Below the pieces are notes generated by a model, which ran no database searches, was not told where the DNA came from, and saw nothing but the letters and a program-made list of their open reading frames with translations. Shown piece after piece: positions 28,742 to 36,640 of a stretch of 64,000 nucleotides of DNA; the stretch's first letter is position 1, and every line of letters starts with the position of its first letter. This stretch comes from DATAOG01 sp963840925 (GTDB lineage: Bacteria > Pseudomonadota > Alphaproteobacteria > Geminicoccales > Geminicoccaceae): NCBI GenBank assembly GCA_963840925.1, contig CAWJAY010000032.1:62001-126000 (forward strand), given 5' to 3'. The translations under genes and the position numbers were made by a program.

Positions 28742-30772
28742 GTGCGCGATGGTGAGAAAGCCGTGCCAGTAATCACCGATTACAAGATGCCCGGCATGGA
28801 TGGCGCCGATTTCATTCGGGCGTTTCGAGACCTGCCGGGCACCGCCGACGTTCCGGTGGTCGTGGTCACGGTCTACGAGGATCGCAGCTACTGCTACCAG
28901 GCGCTGGACGCGGGCGCCACCGACTTCCTGCTGAGCCCGGTCGACCACGTCGAGTTCCGCGCCCGGGCCCGCAATCTCTTGACCTTGCGCAAACAGCAGA
29001 AGCTGCTGGAGCAGCGCGCCCACGAGCTGCGCCGCGAGCTCGTGTCGAGCAGCGAGCAGCACGAGGCGGCGCTGCGCGCGAGCGAGCTGCGGCTGCGCCG
29101 GCTGATCGACACCGTGCCCGCGACGATCACCGCGGTCGACCGCAACGGCCGCCTGACCCTGATCAACAGCGCCCACAAGCAGGTCTACGGCATTGATCCC
29201 GGGACCGCGATCGGTCGGACGCTGGAGCAGGTTTACGGCGAGGAGCACGCGACCCGGCAGCTGGTGCTCAACGCCAAGGTGTTCGAGACCGGCGAGACCC
29301 TCCCGAGCTTCGAGCAGGAGGTGACCTGTCCGACCTCCCATCGGGAACACGTGCTGCTGACGACCAAATCGCCGCTGCTCGACGACGCCGGCCGGGTCGC
29401 CGACGTGGTGACGGTGTCGGTCGACATCACCGAGCTGCGCCAGGCCGAGGCGCGGATGCGCCACCAGGCCGGGCATGATGCGCTGACCGGCCTGCCCAAC
29501 CGGGCGCTGTTCCGGGAGTACCTCGACCATGCGCTGGCCCGCTCACGGCGCAGCGAGAGCGTGGCCGCAGTGCTGCTGCTCGACCTCGACCGCTTCAAGG
29601 GGATCAACGACGCCTTCGGGCTGCCCTGAGGCGACCTGCTGCTCAAGGCGGTCGCCGAGCGGCTGCATGAATGCCTGCGCGAAACCGATGCGATCGGGCG
29701 CCTCGGCGGCGACGAGTTCGTGATCCTGCAGACCGATGTCGTCACCGCCGATGAGCCGCGCGGGCTCGCGCGCCGCCTGATCGACAGCTTCGGGCGGCCG
29801 TTCGTGATCAACGGCGAGGAGATCCACACCAGCGCCAGCATCGGCCTGACCCTGTTCCCGGCCGACGGTCAGGCCGCCGACCGGCTGCTCAAGAACGCCG
29901 AGCTGGCGATGTACCGGGCCAAGTCGAACGGGCGCAACTGCAGCTGCTTCTTCGCCCCGCAGATGAACCTCGTGGCGCGCCGCACCGGGCTGCTCGAGCG
30001 CGAGCTGCGTCAGGCCCTGGCGGCCGACCAGTTCACGGTCCACTACCAGCCGCAGCGCGATCTGCGCAGCGGCCAGATCGTCGGCATCGAGGCGCTGCTG
30101 CGCTGGCGCCATCCGCGCCGGGGCATGGTCCGGCCGAGCGAGTTCGTCGGGCTGGCCGAGGACATCGGCCTGATCGGCCCGTTGACCGAGCGGGTCCTCG
30201 ACCACGCCTGCCGCCAGCATCGCCGGTGGCAGAGCGCCGGTCTGCCGCCGCTCCGGCTGTCGGTCAACCTGTCGCCGCTGCAGTTTCGCGAAGGCGCGAT
30301 CACCAGCCTGATCGAGAACACGCTCGCCGAGACCGGGCTCGATCCCGCCTGGCTGGAAATCGAGTTGACCGAGGGCGTCATGATCGACAACAGCGAGACG
30401 GTCATGGCCAGCCTGCGCCGGCTGCATCAGATCGGCGTCAGCTTTTCGCTCGACGACTTCGGCACCGGCTATTCCTCGCTGGCCTACGTCAAGCGGCTGC
30501 CGATCCAGCGGCTCAAGATCGACCAGAGCTTCGTCCACAAGGTCGGCCACGACGGTCAGGACGAGGCGATCGTCCGCGCCGTGATCGACCTTGGCCACAG
30601 CCTGAACCTCAAGGTCACGGCCGAGGGGGTCGAGACCGCGGAGCAGCTCGCCCGGCTGCATCAGCTGGGCTGCGACGAGGCCCAGGGCGACCTGATCAGC
30701 CCGCCGCTGCCGGCGGACGACTTCCACGTCCTGTTCCAGAGCCGGGACCTGCCGGCCGCCGCCACCGGCTGA
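28742..30772 (+). pseudogene. REC-PAS-GGDEF-EAL response regulator, 3' part; interrupted and carrying an internal stop
   Basis: From GTG 28742 the element supplies ten residues, then ITDYKMPGMDGADFIRAF continues the receiver cut at 19118, with Asp at the junction. A helical linker, a PAS domain (about 29090-29440), a GGDEF domain (HDALTGLPNRALF, LLDLDRFKGINDAFG, LGGDEFVIL at 29702) and an EAL domain (GIEALLRWRHP, IEIELTEGVMID, LDDFGTGYSSLAYVKRLPIQ) follow. Both catalytic motifs look intact, so it could make and break cyclic di-GMP. An in-frame TGA at 29627-29629 cuts the GGDEF domain just before GDLLLKAVAERL. It adjoins the RpfC-like kinase, its likely phosphodonor. Confidence 0.85.
28772..28779. 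repeat. attR core ATCACCGA
   Basis: The second copy of the 8-bp direct repeat that bounds the element. The bases on its right (TTACAAGATG) continue the host receiver domain in frame. Confidence 0.8.
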
Positions 30773-30859
30773 GACCGGCGCGTGCCGAGCGCACAGCGCG
30801 ATGGGCGCCATCGGCCCGCTCCCGCGACCAGCACCGCTCGCCGCCGCGGGTCGGCGGTC

Positions 30860-33430
30860 ATGACCGTGCCACCGGTCCATCCGGCGCCCGCCGCACCGGC
30901 CGAGAGCGGCGCGCGCGCGCGCCTGGTTGCGAGCTGCCGACGGCTCGCCGCCCGCCTCAAGAATCGCCCCGACAGCGAGCACGAGCAGGTCGTGATCCGG
31001 GTCGGCATCGCGCTCGGCTGCCTGCTCTACCTCTCGCTCGCGGCGCTCGGCGACGGGGAAGGCGCCAGCCTGGCGCAGCGCTGCCGGCCGCTCGGAGTCG
31101 GCTATCTGGCGGGTGCGCTGCTGCTGCTCGGTCATCTGCTGTGGCGGCCGGCGCCACGACCGGCGCGGCGCTATGCCGGGATGAGCCTCGACATGCTGAC
31201 CCTGACGCTGGCGCTGATCATCGGCGAGGCGACGGCGGCGGTGTTCTACCCGTTCTATCTCTGGGTCACCTTCGGGATGGGGTTCCGCTATGGCCGGCGC
31301 TACCTGCTGATCTCGGCGCTGATGAGCCTTGGCAGCTTTGCCCTGGTGATCGCGCTGACCGACTACTGGTGGCATCAGCCGGCGCTCTCGGCGGGCTTGT
31401 GGTTCGCGCTGCTGCTGCTGCCGGCGTACACCTCGTCGCTGCTCAGCCGGCTGACCATCGCGGTGCAGCGGGCAGAGGCGGCAAACTCGGCCAAGAGCCG
31501 GTTCCTTGCGACCATGAGCCACGAGCTGCGCACGCCGCTGCACGCGATCATCGGCATGGCCGATCTGCTGCGCAGCACCGCGCTCGAGAGCGCCCAGCGC
31601 GACATGGTCCAGACCGTGCGCGGCGCCGGTCAGACCCTGCTCGAGATGATCGGCGAGATCCTGGACATCGGCCGGATCGAGTCCGAGCAGATCGACCCGG
31701 CGGTCGATTTCGATCTGCACGCGCTGCTGGCGAGCGTCCACGCGCTGCTCCATCATCAGGCCGTCGACAAGGGGCTGCTGCTGCACCTCGAGGTCGACCC
31801 GGCGCTGCCGCACCGGCTGCACGGCGGGCGCCGGTCGCTGCAGCAGATCCTGATCAACCTGACCGCCAACGCGATCAAGTTCACCGACCGCGGTCGGGTG
31901 ACGATCCGGGCGGCGGGCGAAACGGTCGGCGCCGAGCTGGTGCGGCTTCGGGTCGAGGTCGAGGACACCGGCATCGGCATCGCGCCCCAGGCGCAGCAGC
32001 GGATCTTCGAGCGCTTCACCCAGGCCGACGAATTGACCACGCGGCGTTATGGCGGCACCGGCCTCGGGCTTGCGATCGCCCGCCAGCTGGCCGGGCTGCT
32101 CGGCGGCTCGCTGGTGGTCGAGAGCGTGCCCGGGGTCGGCTCCTGCTTCCGGTTCGAGGGGACCTTCGCCCGCCGGCCGGACGGCGCCCGGGAGCTCTCC
32201 GGCCGGGTGGTCGTGATCGGCGCGCCCGCGGCCGCGGCCAGCTACCCGCGCCGGCTCGGGCGCTGGGGCGTCGACGTCGTGGTCGCCGCTAGCCCGGAAG
32301 TGGCGCGCGGCGCGCTCGCCCAGGCCGGGCGCCGGCGCGCGCTGCTGCTGCTCGGCGGCTCTGCGGCCGATTTCGATCCTCAGCTGCGCGCCGAGTGGAC
32401 CGGGCGCTTCCCGGCCGAGCCGCTGAACGCGATCCTGATCGCCGGCGCCGGACCGACCGTGCCCGGCGACTACCTGGCCCGGCTGCCGGAGGCGGTCGCC
32501 GACGATCTTCTCTTCGCCAGCCTGCACGCGGCGCTGGCGATCGCGGACGGGCCCGGCGCCGGGGCGCGCGAGGCGAGCGGGCGGCCGGCGAAGGCCCGGC
32601 CGCGGCGCCGGATCCTGGTCGCCGAGGACAATCGGATCAACCAGCACGTGGTCCAGCGGATGCTGCGCGGCGCCGGCCACGAGGTGACGCTGGTCGGCAA
32701 TGGCGAGGAGGCGCTCGACGCGCTGGCCGCGGCCCGCTTCGATCTGGTGATCATGGATCTGAACATGCCGGTCATGGGCGGCCTGGATGCGGTCAAGCTG
32801 CACCGGTTCGGGACCGGCGGCCGCGAGCTGCCGCCGTTCGTGGCGCTGACCGCAGATGCGACCGAGGAGACCCGGCGCCAATGCGAGGCGGCCGGCATCG
32901 ACGCCTACGTCACCAAGCCGGTCGCGCTCGAGGAGTTGCTGGCGCTGGTCGAGCGCCTGACCCGGCCGGCCGCCGGCGGCGCGCGCACCCGGTCGGCCAA
33001 CGGCCATGCCCGGCCCCCGCCCCGCACCGAGATCAGCGCCGGCCCGAGCCGGCCGCCGGTGCTCGATCACGCGCTGCTCGATCGGCTGCGCCAGCTCGAC
33101 GACGACGAGGATTTCCTGGCGCGGCTGATCCATGAGTTCATCGCCGATGCGGAGCAGCTGATCGCCGAGCTCGAGGCCGCCGCCGCCGCGGCCGACGCGG
33201 CGACGTTCCGCGACCGGGCGCACGCGCTCCGGAGCAGCGCCGCCCATCTCGGTGCGAGCGCGTTGTTCGAGCTCTGCCTCGGCTGGCGCGGCATCGGCGC
33301 CGCCGAGCTGACCGATCACAGCGCCGACTACATCGCCAGGCTCAGGTCCGAGTTCGAGCGGCTGCGGCGGGCCCTGCTCGCCGAGCTGGCCGCGCCGCGC
33401 CCCAGGCCGGCCCTCAGCCGGCGACGCTGA
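30860..33430 (+). CDS. rpfC: RpfC-like hybrid sensor histidine kinase (HK-REC-HPt)
   Basis: An 856-residue membrane kinase from ATG 30860. An in-frame GTG at 30782 is the alternative start. Five or more hydrophobic segments cover about residues 50-205. The HisKA box MSHELRTPLHAIIG has its His at 221. The ATPase has NLTANAIKFTDRG (about 333), DTGIGIAPQAQQRIFERFTQ and GTGLGLAIA. A receiver at about 583-700 has its Asp at 633 in IMDLNMPVMGG. The C-terminal HPt domain has His788 in HALRSSAAHLG. This order is that of RpfC, the DSF receptor. The neighbouring rpfF-like gene, tail-to-tail with a 17-base overlap, supports the name. The PAS-GGDEF-EAL regulator upstream is the probable output. Confidence 0.85.
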   Translation: MTVPPVHPAPAAPAESGARARLVASCRRLAARLKNRPDSEHEQVVIRVGIALGCLLYLSLAALGDGEGASLAQRCRPLGVGYLAGALLLLGHLLWRPAPRPARRYAGMSLDMLTLTLALIIGEATAAVFYPFYLWVTFGMGFRYGRRYLLISALMSLGSFALVIALTDYWWHQPALSAGLWFALLLLPAYTSSLLSRLTIAVQRAEAANSAKSRFLATMSHELRTPLHAIIGMADLLRSTALESAQRDMVQTVRGAGQTLLEMIGEILDIGRIESEQIDPAVDFDLHALLASVHALLHHQAVDKGLLLHLEVDPALPHRLHGGRRSLQQILINLTANAIKFTDRGRVTIRAAGETVGAELVRLRVEVEDTGIGIAPQAQQRIFERFTQADELTTRRYGGTGLGLAIARQLAGLLGGSLVVESVPGVGSCFRFEGTFARRPDGARELSGRVVVIGAPAAAASYPRRLGRWGVDVVVAASPEVARGALAQAGRRRALLLLGGSAADFDPQLRAEWTGRFPAEPLNAILIAGAGPTVPGDYLARLPEAVADDLLFASLHAALAIADGPGAGAREASGRPAKARPRRRILVAEDNRINQHVVQRMLRGAGHEVTLVGNGEEALDALAAARFDLVIMDLNMPVMGGLDAVKLHRFGTGGRELPPFVALTADATEETRRQCEAAGIDAYVTKPVALEELLALVERLTRPAAGGARTRSANGHARPPPRTEISAGPSRPPVLDHALLDRLRQLDDDEDFLARLIHEFIADAEQLIAELEAAAAAADAATFRDRAHALRSSAAHLGASALFELCLGWRGIGAAELTDHSADYIARLRSEFERLRRALLAELAAPRPRPALSRRR

Positions 33431-34454
33431 GCCGGAGCGGCGCCGCGTCGCCCGCCCGGGCTCGAAGCCAACGCCGCTGCTGGGCGGCCGCGAGCCGCTC
33501 CATCCGCCGCAGATCGGTCTCGTCGAGGCCGAGCGCGGCGGCGACCCAGAGCTCGGTCACCTCGATCAGTTCCTCGTAGGTGACCGGCTGGCAGCGCCGG
33601 CGGACCTCGCTCAGCGTGCGCAGCACGGCGTGGCGGCGCTGGTTGCGCGCGAGCCAGTCGCGGACCGCGGCCTCCCCCTCGCCGGGCTCGACGACCAGGT
33701 CGATCAGTCCCATCCGCTCGAGCTCTTCGGCCTCGTACAGGCGCCCGCTCAGGATCAGCTGCTGCGCCCGGCAGCCATCGAGGCGCCGGCAGAGCAGGCT
33801 GTAGGCGCCCATGCCCGGGAACATGTTGAACAGGATCTCGGGCAGGCCGAACTTGCTGTCCCGCTCGGCGATGATGACGTCGTTGGTCAAGACCGCCTCG
33901 AAGCCGCCGCCAAGCGCGTCGCCCTGGACCAGCGCGATGGTCAGCAGCGGCAGGTCGAGCTTGCAGAGGTTCTGGTAGACGACATCGACGCAGGCATGCG
34001 CATAGCGGCGCAGTTCGGCCTCGGCGCGCGCCCGGATCAGCTCGACGAACAGCCTGAGATCGCCGCCGAGGTTCCAGATGCCCGGCATCTTCGACGTCCA
34101 GATCAGGCTGCGCACGGACACCTGGCCGCTGGTCGTCGACGTCGCCAGGCTGTGCTGCAGATGGCTTTGCAGGCGGCGGACGGCGTCCAGGAGTTGGGGC
34201 GTGAAGCACGGTCGCTCGCCATGGTTGAAGGCGCACCAGAGACTGCCCTGGTCGGGCTCGAAGCGGACCTCAAGCGCGTCCGACTGGCCTTCGAGGTCCC
34301 GCAGATCGAAGCTGACGACGTTGTCGCGACCGCGATCGCGACCAGGAGCGTGTCGGCTGGGGAAGTTCTCGATGTGAGCGATCTTGCTCGGCCCGCCCGT
34401 ACGAATCTGGGGCTGAACCGAACGGTTCGGCGTCTGCCTGGTGGAAAGCTCCAT
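33414..34454 (-). CDS. rpfF: RpfF-like DSF synthase (enoyl-CoA hydratase family)
   Basis: A 346-residue crotonase-fold protein. SKMPGIWNLGGDLRLFVELI and LLTIALVQGDALGGGFEAVL followed by KFGLPEILFNMFPGMGAYSL are characteristic of RpfF, which makes cis-2-unsaturated fatty-acid signals from acyl-ACP. The two active-site glutamates are present as Glu186 and Glu206, 20 residues apart as in Xanthomonas RpfF (Glu141 and Glu161). The N-terminus is about 50 residues longer than usual and low complexity, so a later start is possible, but the ATG at 34454 has a good GAGAGGA site. It should act with the RpfC-like kinase next door to make and sense a diffusible signal. Confidence 0.85.
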   Translation of the reverse strand: MELSTRQTPNRSVQPQIRTGGPSKIAHIENFPSRHAPGRDRGRDNVVSFDLRDLEGQSDALEVRFEPDQGSLWCAFNHGERPCFTPQLLDAVRRLQSHLQHSLATSTTSGQVSVRSLIWTSKMPGIWNLGGDLRLFVELIRARAEAELRRYAHACVDVVYQNLCKLDLPLLTIALVQGDALGGGFEAVLTNDVIIAERDSKFGLPEILFNMFPGMGAYSLLCRRLDGCRAQQLILSGRLYEAEELERMGLIDLVVEPGEGEAAVRDWLARNQRRHAVLRTLSEVRRRCQPVTYEELIEVTELWVAAALGLDETDLRRMERLAAAQQRRWLRARAGDAAPLRLSVAG

Positions 34455-34554
34455 GATGTCCTCTCAAGTCAGCAATTGTTGGTTCTGCCTCCGGCCGCAC
34501 TGCGCAGTCTCACCCGTGACTGCGTCGCTACCGACGTAGCTCAGACGACCTGGA

Positions 34555-34665
34555 GTTCTTCCAGAATTTGATAAAACATCACAAGTCCCTATTCAAGTAT
34601 CTATCCAAAATTTGATTTGAACCTTTACAAATACAATTTAAGTCAAATCAGAATCAGTTTACCGC
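34555..34665 (-). promoter_or_regulatory. AT-rich segment upstream of the rpfF-like gene
   Basis: About 110 bases of clearly AT-rich DNA in an otherwise GC-rich window, 100-210 bases before the rpfF start. It contains inverted copies of ATTTGA/TCAAAT (around 34607-34655) and TTGACT on the minus strand, but no convincing -35/-10 pair at 17-base spacing. It is the likeliest site for the rpfF promoter and its regulators. The rest of 34455-34800 holds nothing else except the hairpin at 34708. Confidence 0.4.
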
Positions 34666-34707
34666 TGGCCGGGCAGACTTCAGCGGTTTCGATTGAGCAA
34701 GACGGCT

Positions 34708-34738
34708 AGTGGGCGGCCGCAAGCGGCGGCCGGCCACT
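34708..34738. terminator. Hairpin downstream of the OmpA-family gene
   Basis: AGTGGGCGGCCGC, loop AAGCG, GCGGCCGGCCACT, a 13-bp stem with one mismatch, followed on the plus strand by TTTTG. It is 60-90 bases past the stop of the leftward OmpA-family gene and upstream of rpfF. It probably insulates rpfF from read-through. Confidence 0.55.
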
Positions 34739-34800
34739 TTTGTGGTCGATCCGGGAAGATCAGAGCCGGCGGACGCGGTACGCCAGCCGGCGCGTGGGGC

Positions 34801-36492
34801 TCAGTCCAGAATCAGGATCTCGACCCGGCGGTTGGCCTGGCGACCGTCCGGCGTGTCGTTGGAGGCGATCGGCTCGTCCTCGCCCCGCCCCTCGGTCGAC
34901 AGGTGGGTGCCGTCGATCTCGAAGTTGTCGATGAAGAACTCCTTGATCAGGCCGGCGCGCCGCTGCGAGAGGGTCTGGTTGTAGTCCGCCTCGCCGATCG
35001 AATCGGTGTAGCCGATGATCCGCACCGGGTGGCCCTTGTAGGCGTCGATCAGCTCTGCCACCTTGGCCAGCGTGTCGTGGGCGGTCGGCTCGATCCGGTC
35101 ACTGTTGACCGTGAACAGGCCGCTGCCCGGCACGGTCAGCGTGAGCCGGCCGGGCCGGACCTTGGCGTCGAGGTCGACCAGCAGGCCCTGCACCTGCAGG
35201 CGCTGCTCGAGCGGCAGCTCGGCGGTCATCCGGTTCAGCTCCGCCGGCAACGGCGCCTCGCCGGCGTACGCCGACTTGATCAGATCGAGATCGGTATCGC
35301 CGGCGGCGTCCTCGGCGGCGGCGGTCGCCGCGACCTCGACCAGCGCCGGCGCTGCTTCGGCCCGCAGCGGCAGGGTCGGCCCGGCCCCGTTGGCCGGGGC
35401 GACGGCCGGGATCGTCTCGGGCGCCGGCGGCGCGCCGGCCTCGGGCTCGGTGGCTGCCGGGATGCCGAGCATGAGCGCCTCGTTCAGCTCCTTGATCCGG
35501 GCTTCAACCGCGAGCAGGTTCTGGCGCGCGGCGTCGGCGGCCGAGCCTGCGGCCGCCCGCAGCTGCGCGATCTCCTGTTCGAGGTCGCGCCGGCTGCGGC
35601 TCATCTGGCCGAGCTCGGCCTCGGCGGCGGCGAGGGCGGCGCGCAGCCGGTCGGTTTCCGGGGCGACTTCGGCGACCCGCGCGCGCGCCTGGTCGCGTTC
35701 GTCCTCGGCCTGCGCCAGCTGGCTCGCCAGCGCGGCCAGCTGCTCATCGAGGCGGCTGCTCGTGGCCTTGGCGCCCTGGACCTCGGCCTGCAGGTGCGCG
35801 AGCCGGCCCTCGGTCTCGCTGCGGGCGCTGGTCGCGTCCTCGAGGCGCTGCTCGGCGCCGGCGAGCGCGGTGCGCAGGCGGGCGATCTCGCTCGCCGACT
35901 GGCCGGCCGACCTGGTCAGCATCTCGACCTTGGTCGCGAGCGCCTGCTCGGACTTGCGCGCTTCGGCCAGAGCCTGGTCGCCGACGGCCTGGGCGCGGGC
36001 CAGGCTGGTATTGAGCTGGGCGTTCTGCCAGCGCATCGTGACCAGCTCGGTCTCGATGCGCTCGGCCTCGGCGGCGGCGTCCTCGGCCGCCTTGGTCAGC
36101 TCGGCGATCCGGCCCTCGGCGCCCTGGCGCGCCTGCTGGAGCGCTGCGAGCTCGGCCCGCAACCTCTGATTCTCCTGCCTGGCCGCGTTCAGTTCGTGCC
36201 GCGCCTCGCCCGCGCTCGCCGCCAGCGCTGCGGACTTGGACAGCTCCTCGAGCCGTGTCCGCGCGGTCGCCAGCGCCGCGTTGAGCTCGGCAAATGGCTC
36301 CCGCACCTGATCAGTGGGCGCGGCCGGGCGCTCGTCGACCAGGATCACGCCCGCGGCCGGCGCGCTCGGCCGGTCCAGCGGCAGCGCGGCTGCTTGAGTG
36401 CCAGGCAATGCTGCGCTCGCCGCGGCCAGTAGCGCCCAGATCGGCCAAGCCTTGACGACGGGTTGCGCTTGCTCTCGATCGACCATGACCAC
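34801..36492 (-). CDS. OmpA-domain protein with a long periplasmic coiled coil
   Basis: A 563-residue envelope protein. A signal-peptide-like hydrophobic stretch (WPIWALLAAASAALPGTQA) precedes a coiled coil from about residue 65 to 345, Ala/Glu/Arg/Leu rich. A proline/alanine linker and a C-terminal OmpA domain follow (FTVNSDRIEPTAHDTLAKVA, RIIGYTDSIGEADYNQTLSQ, GRGEDEPIASNDTP). The OmpA domain would bind peptidoglycan. The coiled coil makes it peptidoglycan-tethered rather than a beta-barrel. The exact start is one of two ATGs at 36492 or 36486. It is a single gene. Confidence 0.82.
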   Translation of the reverse strand: MVMVDREQAQPVVKAWPIWALLAAASAALPGTQAAALPLDRPSAPAAGVILVDERPAAPTDQVREPFAELNAALATARTRLEELSKSAALAASAGEARHELNAARQENQRLRAELAALQQARQGAEGRIAELTKAAEDAAAEAERIETELVTMRWQNAQLNTSLARAQAVGDQALAEARKSEQALATKVEMLTRSAGQSASEIARLRTALAGAEQRLEDATSARSETEGRLAHLQAEVQGAKATSSRLDEQLAALASQLAQAEDERDQARARVAEVAPETDRLRAALAAAEAELGQMSRSRRDLEQEIAQLRAAAGSAADAARQNLLAVEARIKELNEALMLGIPAATEPEAGAPPAPETIPAVAPANGAGPTLPLRAEAAPALVEVAATAAAEDAAGDTDLDLIKSAYAGEAPLPAELNRMTAELPLEQRLQVQGLLVDLDAKVRPGRLTLTVPGSGLFTVNSDRIEPTAHDTLAKVAELIDAYKGHPVRIIGYTDSIGEADYNQTLSQRRAGLIKEFFIDNFEIDGTHLSTEGRGEDEPIASNDTPDGRQANRRVEILILD

Positions 36493-36640
36493 AATCCGCT
36501 GCTCTCGCTCAGCTCACGTGTTGCGCAAGCTGAGGTGTTCCGAACTCGACCGTAGATCATCGCGCGCGAGCCGAGCGCGTCAAGCTAAATGTCGCGTACG
36601 GCTAGTCTGGACGCTGCCCGACCGCGGCGCGCCCGACCGG

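Larger units (their letters stand above)
19119..28771. mobile_element. 9.65-kb integrative element, phage-satellite-like
   Basis: Boundaries come from the split response-regulator gene and the ATCACCGA direct repeat. The right end carries a tyrosine integrase reading inward. The remaining genes mostly read rightward in tight ATGA-type overlaps. Order: hypothetical, AlpA-like regulator, primase remnant, RecA-like ATPase, palindromic region, TerS-like protein, small coiled-coil protein, XkdF-like fragment, several tiny genes including zinc ribbons, GNAT/Mom-like protein, two-TM protein, DUF2513 (minus), integrase (minus). Portal, capsid, large terminase and tail genes are absent. This fits a phage satellite or a heavily deleted prophage. 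GGGGTAAC repeats lie at both ends and near 22580. Excision should restore the host gene. Confidence 0.85.

Noticed and set aside
29627..29629. TGA as selenocysteine or translational readthrough
   Set aside because: The position in GGDEF domains does not carry cysteine or selenocysteine, and no SECIS-like hairpin is seen directly downstream.
29543..33319. A very long open frame (about 1258 codons) on the minus strand opposite the RpfC-like gene
   Set aside because: It mirrors the GC-rich third positions of the plus-strand gene, has low-complexity composition and no recognisable domain.
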